DNA of 64,000 nucleotides, taken from the NCBI GenBank assembly GCA_031841125.1, contig CM063109.1, positions 64,858,914 to 64,922,913 of the forward strand. Direction: 5' to 3'. This DNA is from Acanthococcus lagerstroemiae (lineage: Eukaryota; Arthropoda; Insecta; Hemiptera; Eriococcidae). A program made the position numbers and the translations under genes. This document shows, piece after piece, positions 12,431-23,439 of this stretch; the stretch's first letter is position 1; each line of letters opens with the position of its first letter. The notes beneath the pieces were generated by a model. The model was given only the letters and a program-made list of their open reading frames with translations, had not been told where the DNA came from and did no database searches.

Positions 12431-13059
12431 GAATGCTTTTAATGGTTTCTCCAAATTTGATCAGTTATTAGAATTGTTGCATATTTTTCCAATAAATTGA
12501 CCTATTGATGATTGTTAAACGTATTTCCTTCCACCTAGTCCTTTAATTAGTAGTTAATCCAATCATTAATTTTTGCTTCTGATTAACTGGTCATTACATA
12601 GGTATAGTTGTTTGTTTTTTTGTTCCATCGCACTTTCAGAATTTAGAACTTAGAAAACAATTCATTTTAAGGTAACAGACCACAGTGATCCCCGATTTAT
12701 TTTAATTTAACATATAACAACCTAATGGTAGGTACATTAATGACTAAATTATAAATCAAATTCATCTGGAGAAAAGAGAGTACTGAAAATATTCGGTAGT
12801 TTGGAAAAATTAATTGATAGTATAGCGACAATTTCATTCTGTAAAAACTATATCGATAATGCAAATAGTTTTTCAGTGAAATTAGAGATGTGAAGGATAG
12901 TACTATATATTGTGCCAAACATTACATTGATTAGCAAATTAATTTAACATTAAAAACTTAATTTGAAATTTTTCACGAAATATTTCAATGAAAATTTAAG
13001 AAAATGTATTTCACAAAATTTAAAAACAATAAAAAATGGCCGTCCCTTCTATTTTTTGA

Positions 13060-13570
13060 AAACTCATTCTTAGTGTTGGGCACTATCAACAGTGTTTTAT
13101 CGATAGTTTTGCTGAAAAAATATAGGAATTATCGAAAGCTTTGTTGAAAACCGAGGACGTACCAATAGGGGGTAGGGGGAAACTTACCCCTCTGTAGGAA
13201 TTTTTCAATCAGCTATTGGAAAAATTTAACATTTCAGTCAGGCAGAGTTGGAAAAATCTAACAAGTTACAAGTTTTTTTTTTTGTTGTTTTACTTTGATT
13301 TTTGGGAATTTTGAGTTTTAGTTGATTTGGGCCCGATCTTCGTACGAAAAAGCTCTGGGTCACGTCCCTCGTAGAGACTATTTAAAACTATCTAATTTTG
13401 TTTAAAACTATGAAACTACAATATTTTGCTGAAAAATCTATTGAAATTATAATGATTTTGAAATAAATATTAGTAAACGATAGTTTTGCAGAGTAGGTAA
13501 AATTATCGCTACTATCGAATGATTTTTCGAAGCTCTCGAATATTGTCAATAGTTTTTTTTTTCCCCCTCG
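13060..13570. repeat. Region rich in TATCGATAG-type motifs
   Basis: The stretch begins TTAGTGTTGGGCACTATCAA and repeatedly contains ATCGATAGTTTTGCTGAAAA and ACTATCGAA-like blocks in both orientations. It looks like a degenerate transposon relic rather than a gene. No ends or target duplication could be fixed. Confidence 0.4.
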
Positions 13571-13799
13571 GATAAGATATATAATTTTTTAGTTATGTTA
13601 AATAACCATTATCTGTTAAATTAAAAATAATCGGGTGGTCTCTTACTTTAAATTGAACCATTATCTGATAGTAAGTTCTATTGTGCATTCTGAAAGCATA
13701 ATGTATCAAAGGAACGACTGTATCTGTGTAAAAGCCAATTAACCCAGAAACACATTAATGATTGTATCAACTACCTACAAATTAAAGGACTGATGATGA

Positions 13800-14580
13800 T
13801 AAGGTTATCAGTCTTACGACCGGTTTGATGCAGCTCTCTATTTCTCCCTATCTTGTACAAGTTCCTTCATTTCGTAATGACACTTCCATTTGACATCCTT
13901 GATTATCTGCTCAACATATTGAAATCTTTGCCGACCTACCCAATTTTTTCCTTCCACTCTTCCTTCTAGGAGCAGTGATAGTATTCCTGGATGCCTCAAA
14001 TTATGCCCTATTATTTTATGTCTCCTCTTCAGACAATTCCAAATATCCATTTCACCTCCTACTCTTTTAAGTATTTCCTCATTTCTTACCTTATCTGTCC
14101 ATTTGATGCTAAGTATCCACCTATAGCACCACATCTCAAAAGCTTCGATCCTTCTCTTCTCTGGTTTTCCTATGGTCCATGTTTCACATCCATACAAGGC
14201 TACACTCTAAGCGTAAGTTTTCAAGAACAATTTTTTGATTTTCAGATTTATTTTTGATTTGAAAAGATTACTTTTTTGATAAAATGCTAATTTGGCGTGG
14301 GCAATTCTACTGTTAATATCAATTTACTCCTTCCATCTTTTGTTCTTTTACTCCTTAAACAGCCACATTCGCTTACTTCCTGAGTCTTTTCCTGTCCAAT
14401 ATTTATATTTAAATTACCATGTTCACATCGATTACATACCATCACTTTAGTATTATTTTTATTTATTCTCATACGATATTCTATACTCAAATCTCCTCAT
14501 TCTATTTAAAATGTTTTCCAAATCAATACTCCATTCAGCTAATAAGACAATATCATCTGCAAACCTGAGCATCGCCACAC
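13800..14580 (-). mobile_element. RTE-like LINE, 5'-truncated and frameshifted
   Basis: Reading the minus strand, 14490-14287 gives MSIEYRMRINKNNTKVMVCN, a post-RT 'NxxKTKVM' segment. Then 14197-13838 gives MYGCETWTIGKPEKRRIEAF and MWCYRWILSIKWTDKVRNEE, followed by the RRHKIIGHNLRH tail. These are the conserved C-terminal blocks of RTE-like reverse transcriptases. The open frame is broken at about 14200-14290, and upstream (about 14500-14580) only fragments of the RT core such as LRFADD-like sequence remain. The copy is inactive. Confidence 0.8.
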
Positions 14581-14849
14581 GCTATCTCCATGTATAGTGA
14601 CACCTGCTTAAAACTTTTCTTCTACTTCTTTTATGGCCCACGCTATGTCTAGGTTGTAAGAAAATATACATCTATAACAGTCATATGTAAACCAATTTAT
14701 CAAAAAATTGCAAAAATTCAAATGACGAAACTATTAAAAACATTTGATGCTAGCGATAGTTTACCAAGTAACTTTCTGATACTTGAATAACTGAATTTTC
14801 TGAAAGATAATTACCTAGTGATACCATTCATTGTGAAATACTATCGACT

Positions 14850-15010
14850 ATAACTAACACTATACTTATTCTTATCACTTCTATATCATTCCACATATCA
14901 GTAATTTGCAACCAGTTACTAGGGTAGGTTGCACTCATTATTATCACTGTCATCGTTGAACATACCACTAACTTGCAACCGGTTACTACACAGGGTAGAT
15001 TTTTGCACTT
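14850..15010. repeat. Short direct duplication, about 66-bp unit
   Basis: GCAACCAGTTACTAGGGTAG near 14910 and GCAACCGGTTACTACACAGG near 14977 are preceded by similar AT.ATCACT...ATACCA...AA.TTGCAACC text. This gives two tandem diverged units of about 66 bp just downstream of the neurexin donor site. Confidence 0.5.
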
Positions 15011-15149
15011 CAATTTTTCAACATAGTTTCTTTTGTAATGTTTTTAAGACTGCTACAAAAACGTGCCATATAGATGATGAACTCACAAATTCGATTGTTT
15101 CAACATGCTCCCAGATTATCAAAGCAGAACATAAATCAGTTGCACTTAC

Positions 15150-15740
15150 CCGTCTCGATGATCGCTTAATCCTCTGTCGCTTCGGTGTGGCTGACTCGGA
15201 GTCGGTATAGACGAGATTTCTGATCGCTCCACTAAATCGAGGTTCAAATATCACGCTAGGTAAGGCCAGTCTGGTCAGTTTGGTATTGTACCATGACGGC
15301 ATACCACCAATATAAACGTCCGAATTAGTAGCTAAATTTCCAAAATGAAATTCCTTTCCTTTGGATGTTCTGCTCTGGCTGGCATCGTCTACGGTCAGAG
15401 TGGTTTGGTTATCGTTTCTTCGTATCGATACTGTGTGCCATCGGCCATCGTTCAACTCGCGACCGATGGTGATGATCTGGGCACCTCCGCCTAAATTGTA
15501 CCTCAATCTGAGGGCTCCTTCGACCAACTTGATTTCGAAGAAGTCGTAGGTACCCCCGTCGTCCGTATACAGCAACAATCCGTTCGGTTGTTCGGTTTTG
15601 AATTCGAACGCCAGCGAACCGTTTAGAGCGACGTTCCATTTTCGAAATTGGGCATACGAAGAGGAAGTACTCTCGAGCAGAAAGCAAACGGATCCGTGTA
15701 CGAAGAAGTAGAACAGAAAAATAAACAGACTGGCCGTCAT
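15150..15740 (-). CDS. Nrx-1: Neurexin, first coding exon (signal peptide + first LNS domain)
   Basis: This is one exon of a neurexin, the presynaptic single-pass adhesion receptor. It encodes 197 residues in phase 0. An N-terminal hydrophobic signal peptide (residues 1 to about 20, TASLFIFLFYFFVHG) is followed by a laminin-G/LNS domain at about 25-185. Signature blocks are SSYAQFRKW, EFKTEQPNGLLLYTDDGGTY, LRYNLGGGAQIITIGREL, NSDVYIGGMPSWY and ALPSVIFEPRFSGAIRNLVY, which match insect Nrx-1 closely. The exon ends at GGGTAAGTG (donor GT at 15149-15148), and the open frame beyond it is intron. One exon carrying the whole first LNS domain is the usual neurexin-alpha arrangement. The ATG at 15740 is chosen because it begins the signal peptide. 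Later exons (EGF and further LNS domains, transmembrane segment) must lie to the left, outside this window or unrecognised within it. Confidence 0.95.
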
Positions 15741-16420
15741 TGTGCGTTCTAGTTGAGAATGTGCATCGTTGACACCATCGTCGTCGGTTTCATCGTTTCA
15801 CTATACAGAGCTTCGTCGGCGCGAAAAAAACAAATAATATGTATGATTTTTATCGAAACGAACACTTAAAACTATCATCGAAATCGAATACTACGTGCAG
15901 TTCGGATCGACGCATGTTTCGGGACCGAGTACAATCGCGGCGAGATTGCCGAAGATATCACAGTTGCGAATACACACAGCCGGTGAAAAAGTTGTATTAA
16001 CGTAAAGGGAGAGTAAATTCGACCTCGAATGCGACGCATGCGCCCTAAACCACCGCAGCACTCGATTGAGGGAACGCGAACGAGTAAAAGAATCTTTTAA
16101 CGATTCCTCGTTTTTCGTTCACAGCCATCGAACTTGTCACGTTGGAATTTCCATCGGATTACGGTGATTTTTGCGCAATAAAATCGGCCGCCCCGTTGAA
16201 TTATTTACGGCGAGATGCGAAAAGGTCCTGCTCTGCTTCGGATGTGGTTACGTATATAAACTTATCGATAATTTTTCGATCGAGCAGCCCCAGACGGGAA
16301 TATTTTATTCGAGTTGTAACATGTACACATATCCACGACACGTGTCCGGGGCAGGTAGAGACACTTCGTGTTGTGAATCGGGAAATCGAAACAGGTAAAC
16401 GTATAGGGTAAGGTAGCCTA
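15741..16420 (-). promoter_or_regulatory. Neurexin 5' leader/promoter region (inferred)
   Basis: Immediately upstream of the neurexin ATG the DNA becomes locally richer in G+C and CpG (words such as GACGCATGCGCC, GGAACGCGAACGAG, TCGATCGAGC). Several overlapping frames without stops result at 16142-16461. No TATA box or initiator can be fixed. Its role as leader and promoter is inferred from position and base composition only. Confidence 0.4.
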
Positions 16421-16449
16421 AATCGTACCACTTCTTCGTTTTTTCCAGT

Positions 16450-16600
16450 GATGTTGGACAAAACAGTTTTGAGTCATTTTGTCAGACATTTTATTTTTTC
16501 GTTATGTCACGAGTTTTGTCATGTTTGGAGTTCTGTCATTTTGTTGTTTCATGGTTTTGTTATGTTGTCATGACGAAATTATGTTGTCAAAATGCCAATA
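16450..16600 (+). repeat. Degenerate TTTTGTCAT-type simple repeat
   Basis: The words TTTTGTCA, TGTCATGTTT, TTATGTCA and TATGTTGTCA recur about every 12-20 bases over roughly 150 bp. It is an imperfect low-complexity array with no coding signal. Confidence 0.5.
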
Positions 16601-16765
16601 CCTATCAATGTACAGGTATTTTTATATGTGTTAGCGACAAATTGTGAAATTCAGACATTTTATGCAAGTGACTAGGCATGTAATAAAATGCCTAGTCATT
16701 TCAGGCAACTTATAGAAACATTCACTATCGGCCCAGGAAATATTTAAAATGACTAGATACTGTAA

Positions 16766-18105
16766 ATTATTATTATTATTATTATTATTATGATTATACT
16801 CCACCTCAACAGCCCAAAGGCCAAAAACGAGGGGAGTTATGATACATACAGAAGGACTATTGTTTCAAAAATACAAATACAAGAGAATAATTTAGAATAT
16901 AAACTAAGAGAAGAGGGAAAAAAAAGAAAGAGAAATACAGTATGTTGTTGCAATAAAACAAATTACGAGGCGCGGTTTGTGGTGGTGATTAAGTGAGGAT
17001 TTAAAAAAAGGGGTTAAAATATATATATATTTTTAAAAAAATGTATTTCAAAAGGAGGACAAGGAGGAGATTAACAGCAGATCAATAATTCAAAACAGTA
17101 AAGGCTGTAATATAAGTTCAGGAGATCTTAAAATTAGAAGTATATCAGACTTAAAAATAGCACGAGGCTTGAATATATCAACATTTGGATTAGAGGATGC
17201 TATTTTATTATAATATCTCATCGCAGTGCAGAGAGGTGTGTCCTCAATTTTCTTTATATAAAATGTGCCCCGTACTGATGTGTTCACTCGAGTTGGTACC
17301 CGGAAGGAAATTTTTGCAAGAAGTGTAGAATCAGAGATTTTACCATGTACAACGTCATAAAGATAAAGCAATGAGAATAAGATACGTCGATTTTTCAAGC
17401 TATCTATTTTAAAACCTGCAAGAAGTTCCTTGTAACTCAATTCATGTGGGTAGTACTGGAAAATACGCGTAAAAACTACTCTCAAAAACCGTCTTTGAAT
17501 TGTTTCAACTTTATCTTTAAAACTCCTTGTTTGCCTCTGCCATATCAGCGATGAAAATTCTAAATGAGATCTAACAAATGCGTAATACAGAATTAAGTAA
17601 GTATCAATTGTTGTGAATAATTTTGTATTGCGGAGTATAAAGCCTAGCATTTTATTTGCTTTCTGAATCTGGAGCTTTAAGTGGGCATCAAAATTCAATT
17701 TACTGTCAAGGATTATTCCAAGGTCTCTGATTTGCTCGTGTCTCTGTAATGTTGTAGCGTCAATCCTATAAGAGAAATTGATAAAATTCCTTATCTTGGT
17801 AAAGGTAATACAAGAACATTTTACTGGATTTAAAGGTAAATTATTTCTATCGCACCACTGTATCACATTATTAATACTATTTTGGAGGTGTATACAGTCT
17901 TAAACCCATTAATTACCCTGATCAATTTTATATCATCCGCATACAAGGATATTAACACATTTGGTTCCAAGATAAGGGGGATATCATTGATAAAGATTGA
18001 AAATAAGAATGGTCCTAAGACAGACCCTTGTGGGACACCAGAGGGGCAGTCATGAATATGATTTAGTGGATACTGATATGCACGGTAATGGCTACTGTTT
18101 GACAT
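16766..18105 (-). mobile_element. Non-LTR retrotransposon (CR1/Jockey-like), 5'-truncated
   Basis: Minus strand: 18105-17863 encodes the end of a reverse transcriptase core with CPSGVPQGSVLGPFLF and the catalytic ADD box in LISLYADDIKLIR. Then 17866-17090 encodes the post-RT region (VIQWCDRNNLPLNPVKCSCI, EQIRDLGIILDSKLNF, FVRSHLEFSSLIWQ, KVETIQRRFLRVVF). The two frames are offset by one base near 17905, inside GGGTTTAAGACTGTATACAC, so the protein is broken. The 3' end has the motif GGCCTTTGGGCTGTTGAGG and finishes in an (AAT)n tail at 16766-16790. It belongs to the same family as the copy at 23440-25969. Confidence 0.88.
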
Positions 18106-18891
18106 TGTAGCCGTTACTGTTTAGTGTTGTAGCCGTTACAGAGGAAGCTGCAGGACATGATAATTTGCTGGAGCACCGTATATAACAAAGTCAGATTACT
18201 GAAGTGTCTGGCGCCATTATTTTGCACTAGTGGTTAATAAGCTTTTTCATCTTCGCATGTTGTTTCTGACTAGCAAGGCGAGTGTGCGTGTACCTTAGTT
18301 GCAATTCAGTTTTTTCATTAATTTTCGTGATAGTTTGCTCAGATACTTATGTAATGAATTCTGAGAATATTGGTAAGTAATTTTATGCATCAGTTATTGT
18401 ATTCTTTGCTTCTGACAACATTAAAATGAACGGTGCTGGTAACATACTCGTACTCGCTTTGCCCGCACTTTCACTACTACGGATCGAGTATAAGCGTTCC
18501 TTTTATCCAAAATTACACTCTATTAGCGTACCTATATAATGTAGATAGATACCCGTGTTTTGTGATCTATGTCCCTGGATATTGTCGGAATTCACAAAAA
18601 GTCGCGGACTGTAAGTAGTTGCTGTTCGAGTGGAGGAATGACAAAGGTATCACTATCACGTGCTTTTTAAGAATGCGAGAAAGTGATCAGACTCGTTCTT
18701 ATGCCACATTTGCCAGCAGTAGTGATTGAGGCGACTCTGAAGTGAATGAAGAGACCCCTCTCTTTTTCAGAATCGATATTTTTCAGGCAGGCCACGAACG
18801 CTCAGTTAATTTTGTATGGGCAACAGTTTTCGGGTCTATGTAAAATTATGAGACAATTGTTTCTTAGCAATGAATGCATATGAGGGGCAAC
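18106..18891. other. Unassigned DNA between a LINE and a composite element
   Basis: No gene or element boundary is convincing. TGACATTGTAGCCGTTACTG and GTGTTGTAGCCGTTACAGAG at 18100-18140 form a short tandem duplication just beyond the 5' truncation point of the LINE, possibly marking its insertion junction. Confidence 0.4.
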
Positions 18892-21798
18892 CCCGATAAA
18901 TAATTTGAATACGGTTGCCCTGTAGTTGCCTTGTAGAATAGGGTAACTGTTGCCGTTTTAGGGCAACTACAGGGTAACCACGCTGAAGGACCGCCCACTT
19001 CTAGAAGTTGCTTCATATTCTCCAGCAAACTTCACTGTTGCCCGTTGGTTGCCCATTGGTTGCCCTTTGGTTGCCCTTTGGTTGCTCTTGGTTGCTCATT
19101 GGTTGCCTTTCGGTTAAACAGTTTTTAATGTACAACTTTGTCCAGTATTTCCGAGATACGAGTGTTGCGTGAAAGATTGCTGAAATTGTATTTCATACGT
19201 TATTAAAAGTGAAAAAGCGAAGCAATTTGAAGTATAGTCAGATTCTACACCGTTGCCGTTCGAAGAGGTGAGTACAAGTACGACGTACATGCTAAACGTA
19301 ATACGTTTTCCGTATATATTTCTGTGTACCTACGAAACGTGTAACAGCATAGCATTATAAGAGTGACAGGTATCAGAGGATTGTGCATTGCATTCTTAGG
19401 GTGCATTCTTAGGGTGCATTCATGCCGGACTGAATCAGAAAATCCCGCTGAGTTTTTTAGTCGTGGATCACACGGAATTTGCACCAGATATCGCATATTT
19501 GGCTTGATCAAATTGCAGTGCTTCGTTGCAGATATTCAAAAACGGCAGAAGCCATTAACGCAGTAGAGGTTAGAATCAAAAGTGACATTATTCGCCAGAA
19601 AATGTTTTCAGAAACTGAGAAAAACTGATGGGATTTACTGCGCGTGGCCTGGGGCGGTTTCTCCTACTAATATGGTAGGCAGGCAACTCACAAAACGTAC
19701 GTGACGAACATTTTCATGTTCCGTTACCGTCAGGAACGCTCACTAACCCATTTCAAAAGAAAATTGGATAAAGTCATTTTTGATTCTCATCTCCTCAATT
19801 ACTCAACAACGACACAACGAACCGTACGCTCATTACTCGTATTTTTGCAATGATATGGTGTAATCAATGCCCCTCTACCATCGCCTAGAATGCATATCTT
19901 GCTATTTCGCACACAATAATGTGTGAAAGAGGAGAGTTCGAAAGTTCAGAAACCATTCACATCTCAAAATCAATAATTTAGCCATAAGGTCTACTCCTTC
20001 AGAGCCGGTCACATATTATTCTTTATATTTCAAATGTCAATTCTATTCAATAATATGTAACTGTATAGCTGTATGCTGACGCAGCCATTCATTATCCTAT
20101 TTTTAATAATGTATACGGGTCATTCTACCGAAACCTTGTTACTTTTGTCCCAGATAGATATCTGGCAATGTATAAACAATAGGGTCCTCTAATACTGTAT
20201 AAACTCAGAGGATAAATTATTGTATCTTTTTTATTAATTTGAAGTATCGTGCCCCTACCCCTTTTGGAAATCTCATTTAAATGCTCAAAAATCCCTTCGA
20301 CATAATTGTCCTTCGCCATGGATTGGACTTCAAAAATTTTTTTGTAAATATTATCTCTGCGTGTTTGGATAAACTGATGCGTGTGTACAGTTTTTGCGAG
20401 TACAGTGAACAAGTTGGTAATGCAGTACGTGTTTTAGACTCGATCAGAATCAATGCAGCCATATTTGAAAACGTGTCTCTCGCTTTTTTGTCCTTCACCG
20501 TGGTCAAATTTGAACCAGTCAGAAAACAGACACAGAGCAAATATTTCTGAAAAAGGATGCTGTGGGTGGAAGGAAAACTGAGTAATTATTAAGGTAAAAA
20601 AGTGAGAAAACATTTTTTCTAGTCCAGTTTAGTGTAGTGAAAATGCAGTCATCCACAGAAAAATATTTCAAACTAATCAGAAGTTGAATAAACCACAAAA
20701 CGAGGAAAAACAACGAAAATCCGGATTTTTCCCAAACTTTCCGGACATTATTCAAAAATTCAGATATTTTTTGCCGAAGGTCGATCAATCCGGAGATTGA
20801 CTAGAAAATCCGGAGCACCTGGCAGCACTGATACGAGTTCATTGATGTGCGTGTGGAAGAGTACGTGCGTATTCACAGTACACGGGCACGCGTGCGCGTA
20901 GGAACTTCTTTCTATAGCCAACAGTCCCTTCAACGTGGGCTGCCATTCTTTCAGCGTAGTGGTCTTATCATTTTGAGCCCCCTCTGTCTCCTCCCCTAGG
21001 AAGTATGCTATTGGTTTAACCTCATAAATACGTTCTATTATATGCATATAAATGATTTCGATGGAAAAACAAGTAGTAATGTTTTGTCTTTATTTTTTTT
21101 TAAAACAAAAAAAGCATGAATTATCAAGGTTTCGGTAGAATGACCCATATATAAGAGATAGGTACCTCATTTTCATTTCCTTTGAGGATTTTTATTGGAT
21201 TACATCCTCATTCCCTTCTTTTACATAATATGTATATATTCAATCTTGTTTTCCAGTTAATATAGCCTTCGACTTTCACACTTTTATTCCATTTTTTCAC
21301 CTGTGATATAAGTGAGTGTGTCTTCATGGGGGAGTAGTACTGAATTGAGAACATCCTGGGAACCATAGGGCAACAAGAGGGCAACTGAGAAGGCAACCAT
21401 GGAGCAATAAGAAGGCAATCTGGAAGGGCAACCACTGGGCAACAAGAGAGCAATCCAGAAGGGCAACCACGGGGCAACCAGAGGGCAATCCAGAAGAGCA
21501 ACCATGGGGCAACAAGAGGGCAACCAGAGGGCAATCCAAAAGGGCAACTGAGAGAGCAACCATGGGGCAACAAGAGGGCAATCCAGAAGGGCAACCGATA
21601 GGGCAACCATGGGGCAATCTGAAAAGTCAACTCAGATGGCAACTTGAGAGCAACATGTTGCCTTTTTACGCAATGGTAAAATGGTGCGTTCTGATTGGTC
21701 GGTGCTGGAGTGCTGGAGGGCAATTACAGGGCAACCAGTTGCCTTTTGCAGGGCAATAAGTCCGGGGCAATTTCAGGGCAACCAAATTCTTTATCGGG
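18892..21798. mobile_element. 2.9-kb inverted-repeat element with GGCAAC-motif arrays
   Basis: The left end CCCGATAAATAATTTG and right end CAAATTCTTTATCGGG are inverted repeats. Inward of each lies matching text GGTTGCCCTGTAGTTGCC (left) and its near inverse GGCAATTTCAGGGCAACC (right). At about 18900-19110 the motif is mostly TTGCCCNTTGGTTGCC; at 21350-21790 it is mostly in inverse form (GGGCAACCANGGGGCAA). So motif orientation flips between the two ends, as in subterminal repeat arrays of large DNA transposons. No transposase is recognisable. Frames at 21208-21723 are translations of the array, not genes. A second inverted-repeat element (20117-21146) is inserted inside. The flanking bases do not show a convincing target duplication. 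Confidence 0.7.
20117..21146. mobile_element. Nested inverted-repeat DNA element (GGGTCATTCTACCGAAACCT ends)
   Basis: GGGTCATTCTACCGAAACCT at 20117 is repeated in inverse at the right end, 21127-21146, giving a 1.03-kb element with terminal repeats of about 21 bp. Flanks are TATAC on the left and ATATA on the right, consistent with insertion at a TA or TATA site. Open frames inside (20125-20412 and 20277-20540 minus, 20281-20550 plus) overlap one another and resemble no transposase I know. It lies wholly inside the larger element at 18892-21798, so it inserted later. Confidence 0.65.
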
Positions 21799-21833
21799 AC
21801 ACTACTCCAGAAAGAAGTGAATGGTTCCCGTAC

Positions 21834-22235
21834 AATTCATAAATGCGTATAAAAGGACACGTGAATAGCTAGGTACCAAAATCAGCGATGGTTAACAAAG
21901 AATTCATGAATGCTTACAAAACGACACATGAATAGCGACGTATCCAGATCAGCAATGGTTAACAAAGAACTATGTAATCATTGCTGTGCTTTCGCTCAAT
22001 CATTATATCACAATCTACACGGAGTCCCTAAGTTCTTCAGTAATGATTACAAAAAGTCTGTTTAATGATTCATGGGTTGCTGTGAAGCGTTTCATACTCA
22101 AACAGGAATAATTACTGTGTTGCTCTTTATCTGTTAACTAACGGAATATAACGGGTACGGACCCATACAGGAATGATCATTGTATTCCTCTCAGTCCGTT
22201 AATTAATGGAATATAATGGTTACAGATTTACCCAG
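21834..22235. repeat. Tandem duplications, 67-bp and 65-bp units
   Basis: 21834-21900 and 21901-21967 are adjacent 67-bp diverged copies, each starting AATTCATRAATGC and ending GCRATGGTTAACAAAG. Further on, 22103-22167 and 22168-22235 form another pair (CAGGAATRATYA... GTTAAYTAAYGGAATATAA). The array begins about 35 bp after the right end of the composite element. Confidence 0.6.
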
Positions 22236-22392
22236 AAACAGTTCTAACACTATTTTCTACCTCTTACTGCCTTATGTCGGGAATGGTAAATGTGTTTGAG
22301 TGTTGTCCCAGGATCTCATTAACCATTACCTTTTTTTTTGGAAACATTACTGGATTGTTCTTTCAGTGCATAAGCAGTCGATCTCAAACCTA

Positions 22393-22600
22393 AATTATTA
22401 ATACTATTTTGGAGGTGTATACAGTCTTAAACCCATTAATTACCCTGATCATTTATATCGCTAGTATTACCATTTGTTCGTAAATACTTAAAATAAGGAA
22501 GTCAATTTGTGAAATCCTATTGACGCCAGTTTCTTGAGGGAGATGTTATGCATAACCCGATCGAAGGCTTTTGAGAATCTGTATATATTAATAACTGTTA
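22393..22600 (-). mobile_element. Internally deleted copy of the 16.8-18.1 kb LINE
   Basis: The segment around 22397-22452 is almost identical to 17871-17930 (ATTATTAATACTATTTTGGA... GGTGTATACAGTCTTAAACC). Further upstream on the minus strand it encodes SQKAFD-like and LKKLASIGFHKLTSL, which is the RT motif-A region. The part between, including the ADD box, is missing. It is a small LINE relic with an internal deletion. Confidence 0.7.
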
Positions 22601-23439
22601 TTAGGCAATTTCATTTTCAGTGGGGCTATTTTACACATTTTCCTAGTTTTTTTTTTCCGCTGGGGTAAATGGACGAATATTATTGAAAGCTGTCAATAGT
22701 GGTATCATTGGAAGGTAAACCATGTGAGGAAAACATCCATTACAAAAATAATGACCTTGGGCTCGGGGGTCGGTAGTTATGACGTCTGAAAGTCGATTGA
22801 TTCGGGGCTACTCTACACATGACTCAAAATGCACGCACAGTTGTGGTAGAATGTATGTATTCTGAACAGAAATGTTGAGAAAAGACTGAAAACAAACGAG
22901 AAGTATTAAATTACACGGAATTAAATATTAATTTGAACGGAATGTCGAAGTTCGAAAAAAAAAAAACCGGAAAATAGCAAATTTAAAAATGAAACTCCCT
23001 CAATGCCATGTGCACGGAATATTGATCTATTTAAACCAAAAAATTATACTCCTGAGAGGTAAAGGTGGAACAATAAATAATTTATTGTTAAATTTTCTCC
23101 TTGACTTACACTCTCGTTCACATGCAGTAGTGTTAGAAATGACCGAAACGAGAGATTATCTTTCTTGTCGTTTATACTGGTGAAAACTGGCAAGATACTT
23201 ATTCTGTCGATCTTCGTCATACGTTCGCCGGTTAATTGAATACGTGTACATGCTTTTACAAGAATAAGAGAAGTGAAGAATGCACCTAACTGTTAGTTTA
23301 GTTGTCAGCAAGTACTAGTTCGGTCAGTGCCGGATTAACCCTATGGGCAAAATTGCCAACTGCCCAGGGCGGCAAAATTTTCAGAGGGCCAGAGGGCGCA
23401 AAATAAAACGTAGTACGACATCAAAACGCGCGTCTCTAT

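Noticed and set aside
15409..15687. Second minus-strand frame inside the neurexin exon
   Set aside because: It overlaps the clearly conserved LNS domain frame and is out of phase with it.
16142..16461. Overlapping open frames of 75-89 codons on both strands upstream of neurexin
   Set aside because: The locally CpG-rich leader region lacks AT-rich stop codons; frames overlap on both strands and show no family resemblance.
21208..21723. Three overlapping minus-strand frames of up to 171 codons rich in LP, CP and APW
   Set aside because: They are translations of the GGCAAC tandem array in three frames at once; the openness comes from the repeat, not from selection.
23325..23400. CAGTGCCGGATTAACCCTATGG, resembling a hAT-type MITE end before the LINE
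   Set aside because: The partner end and target duplication could not be found; it may be chance or a fragment.
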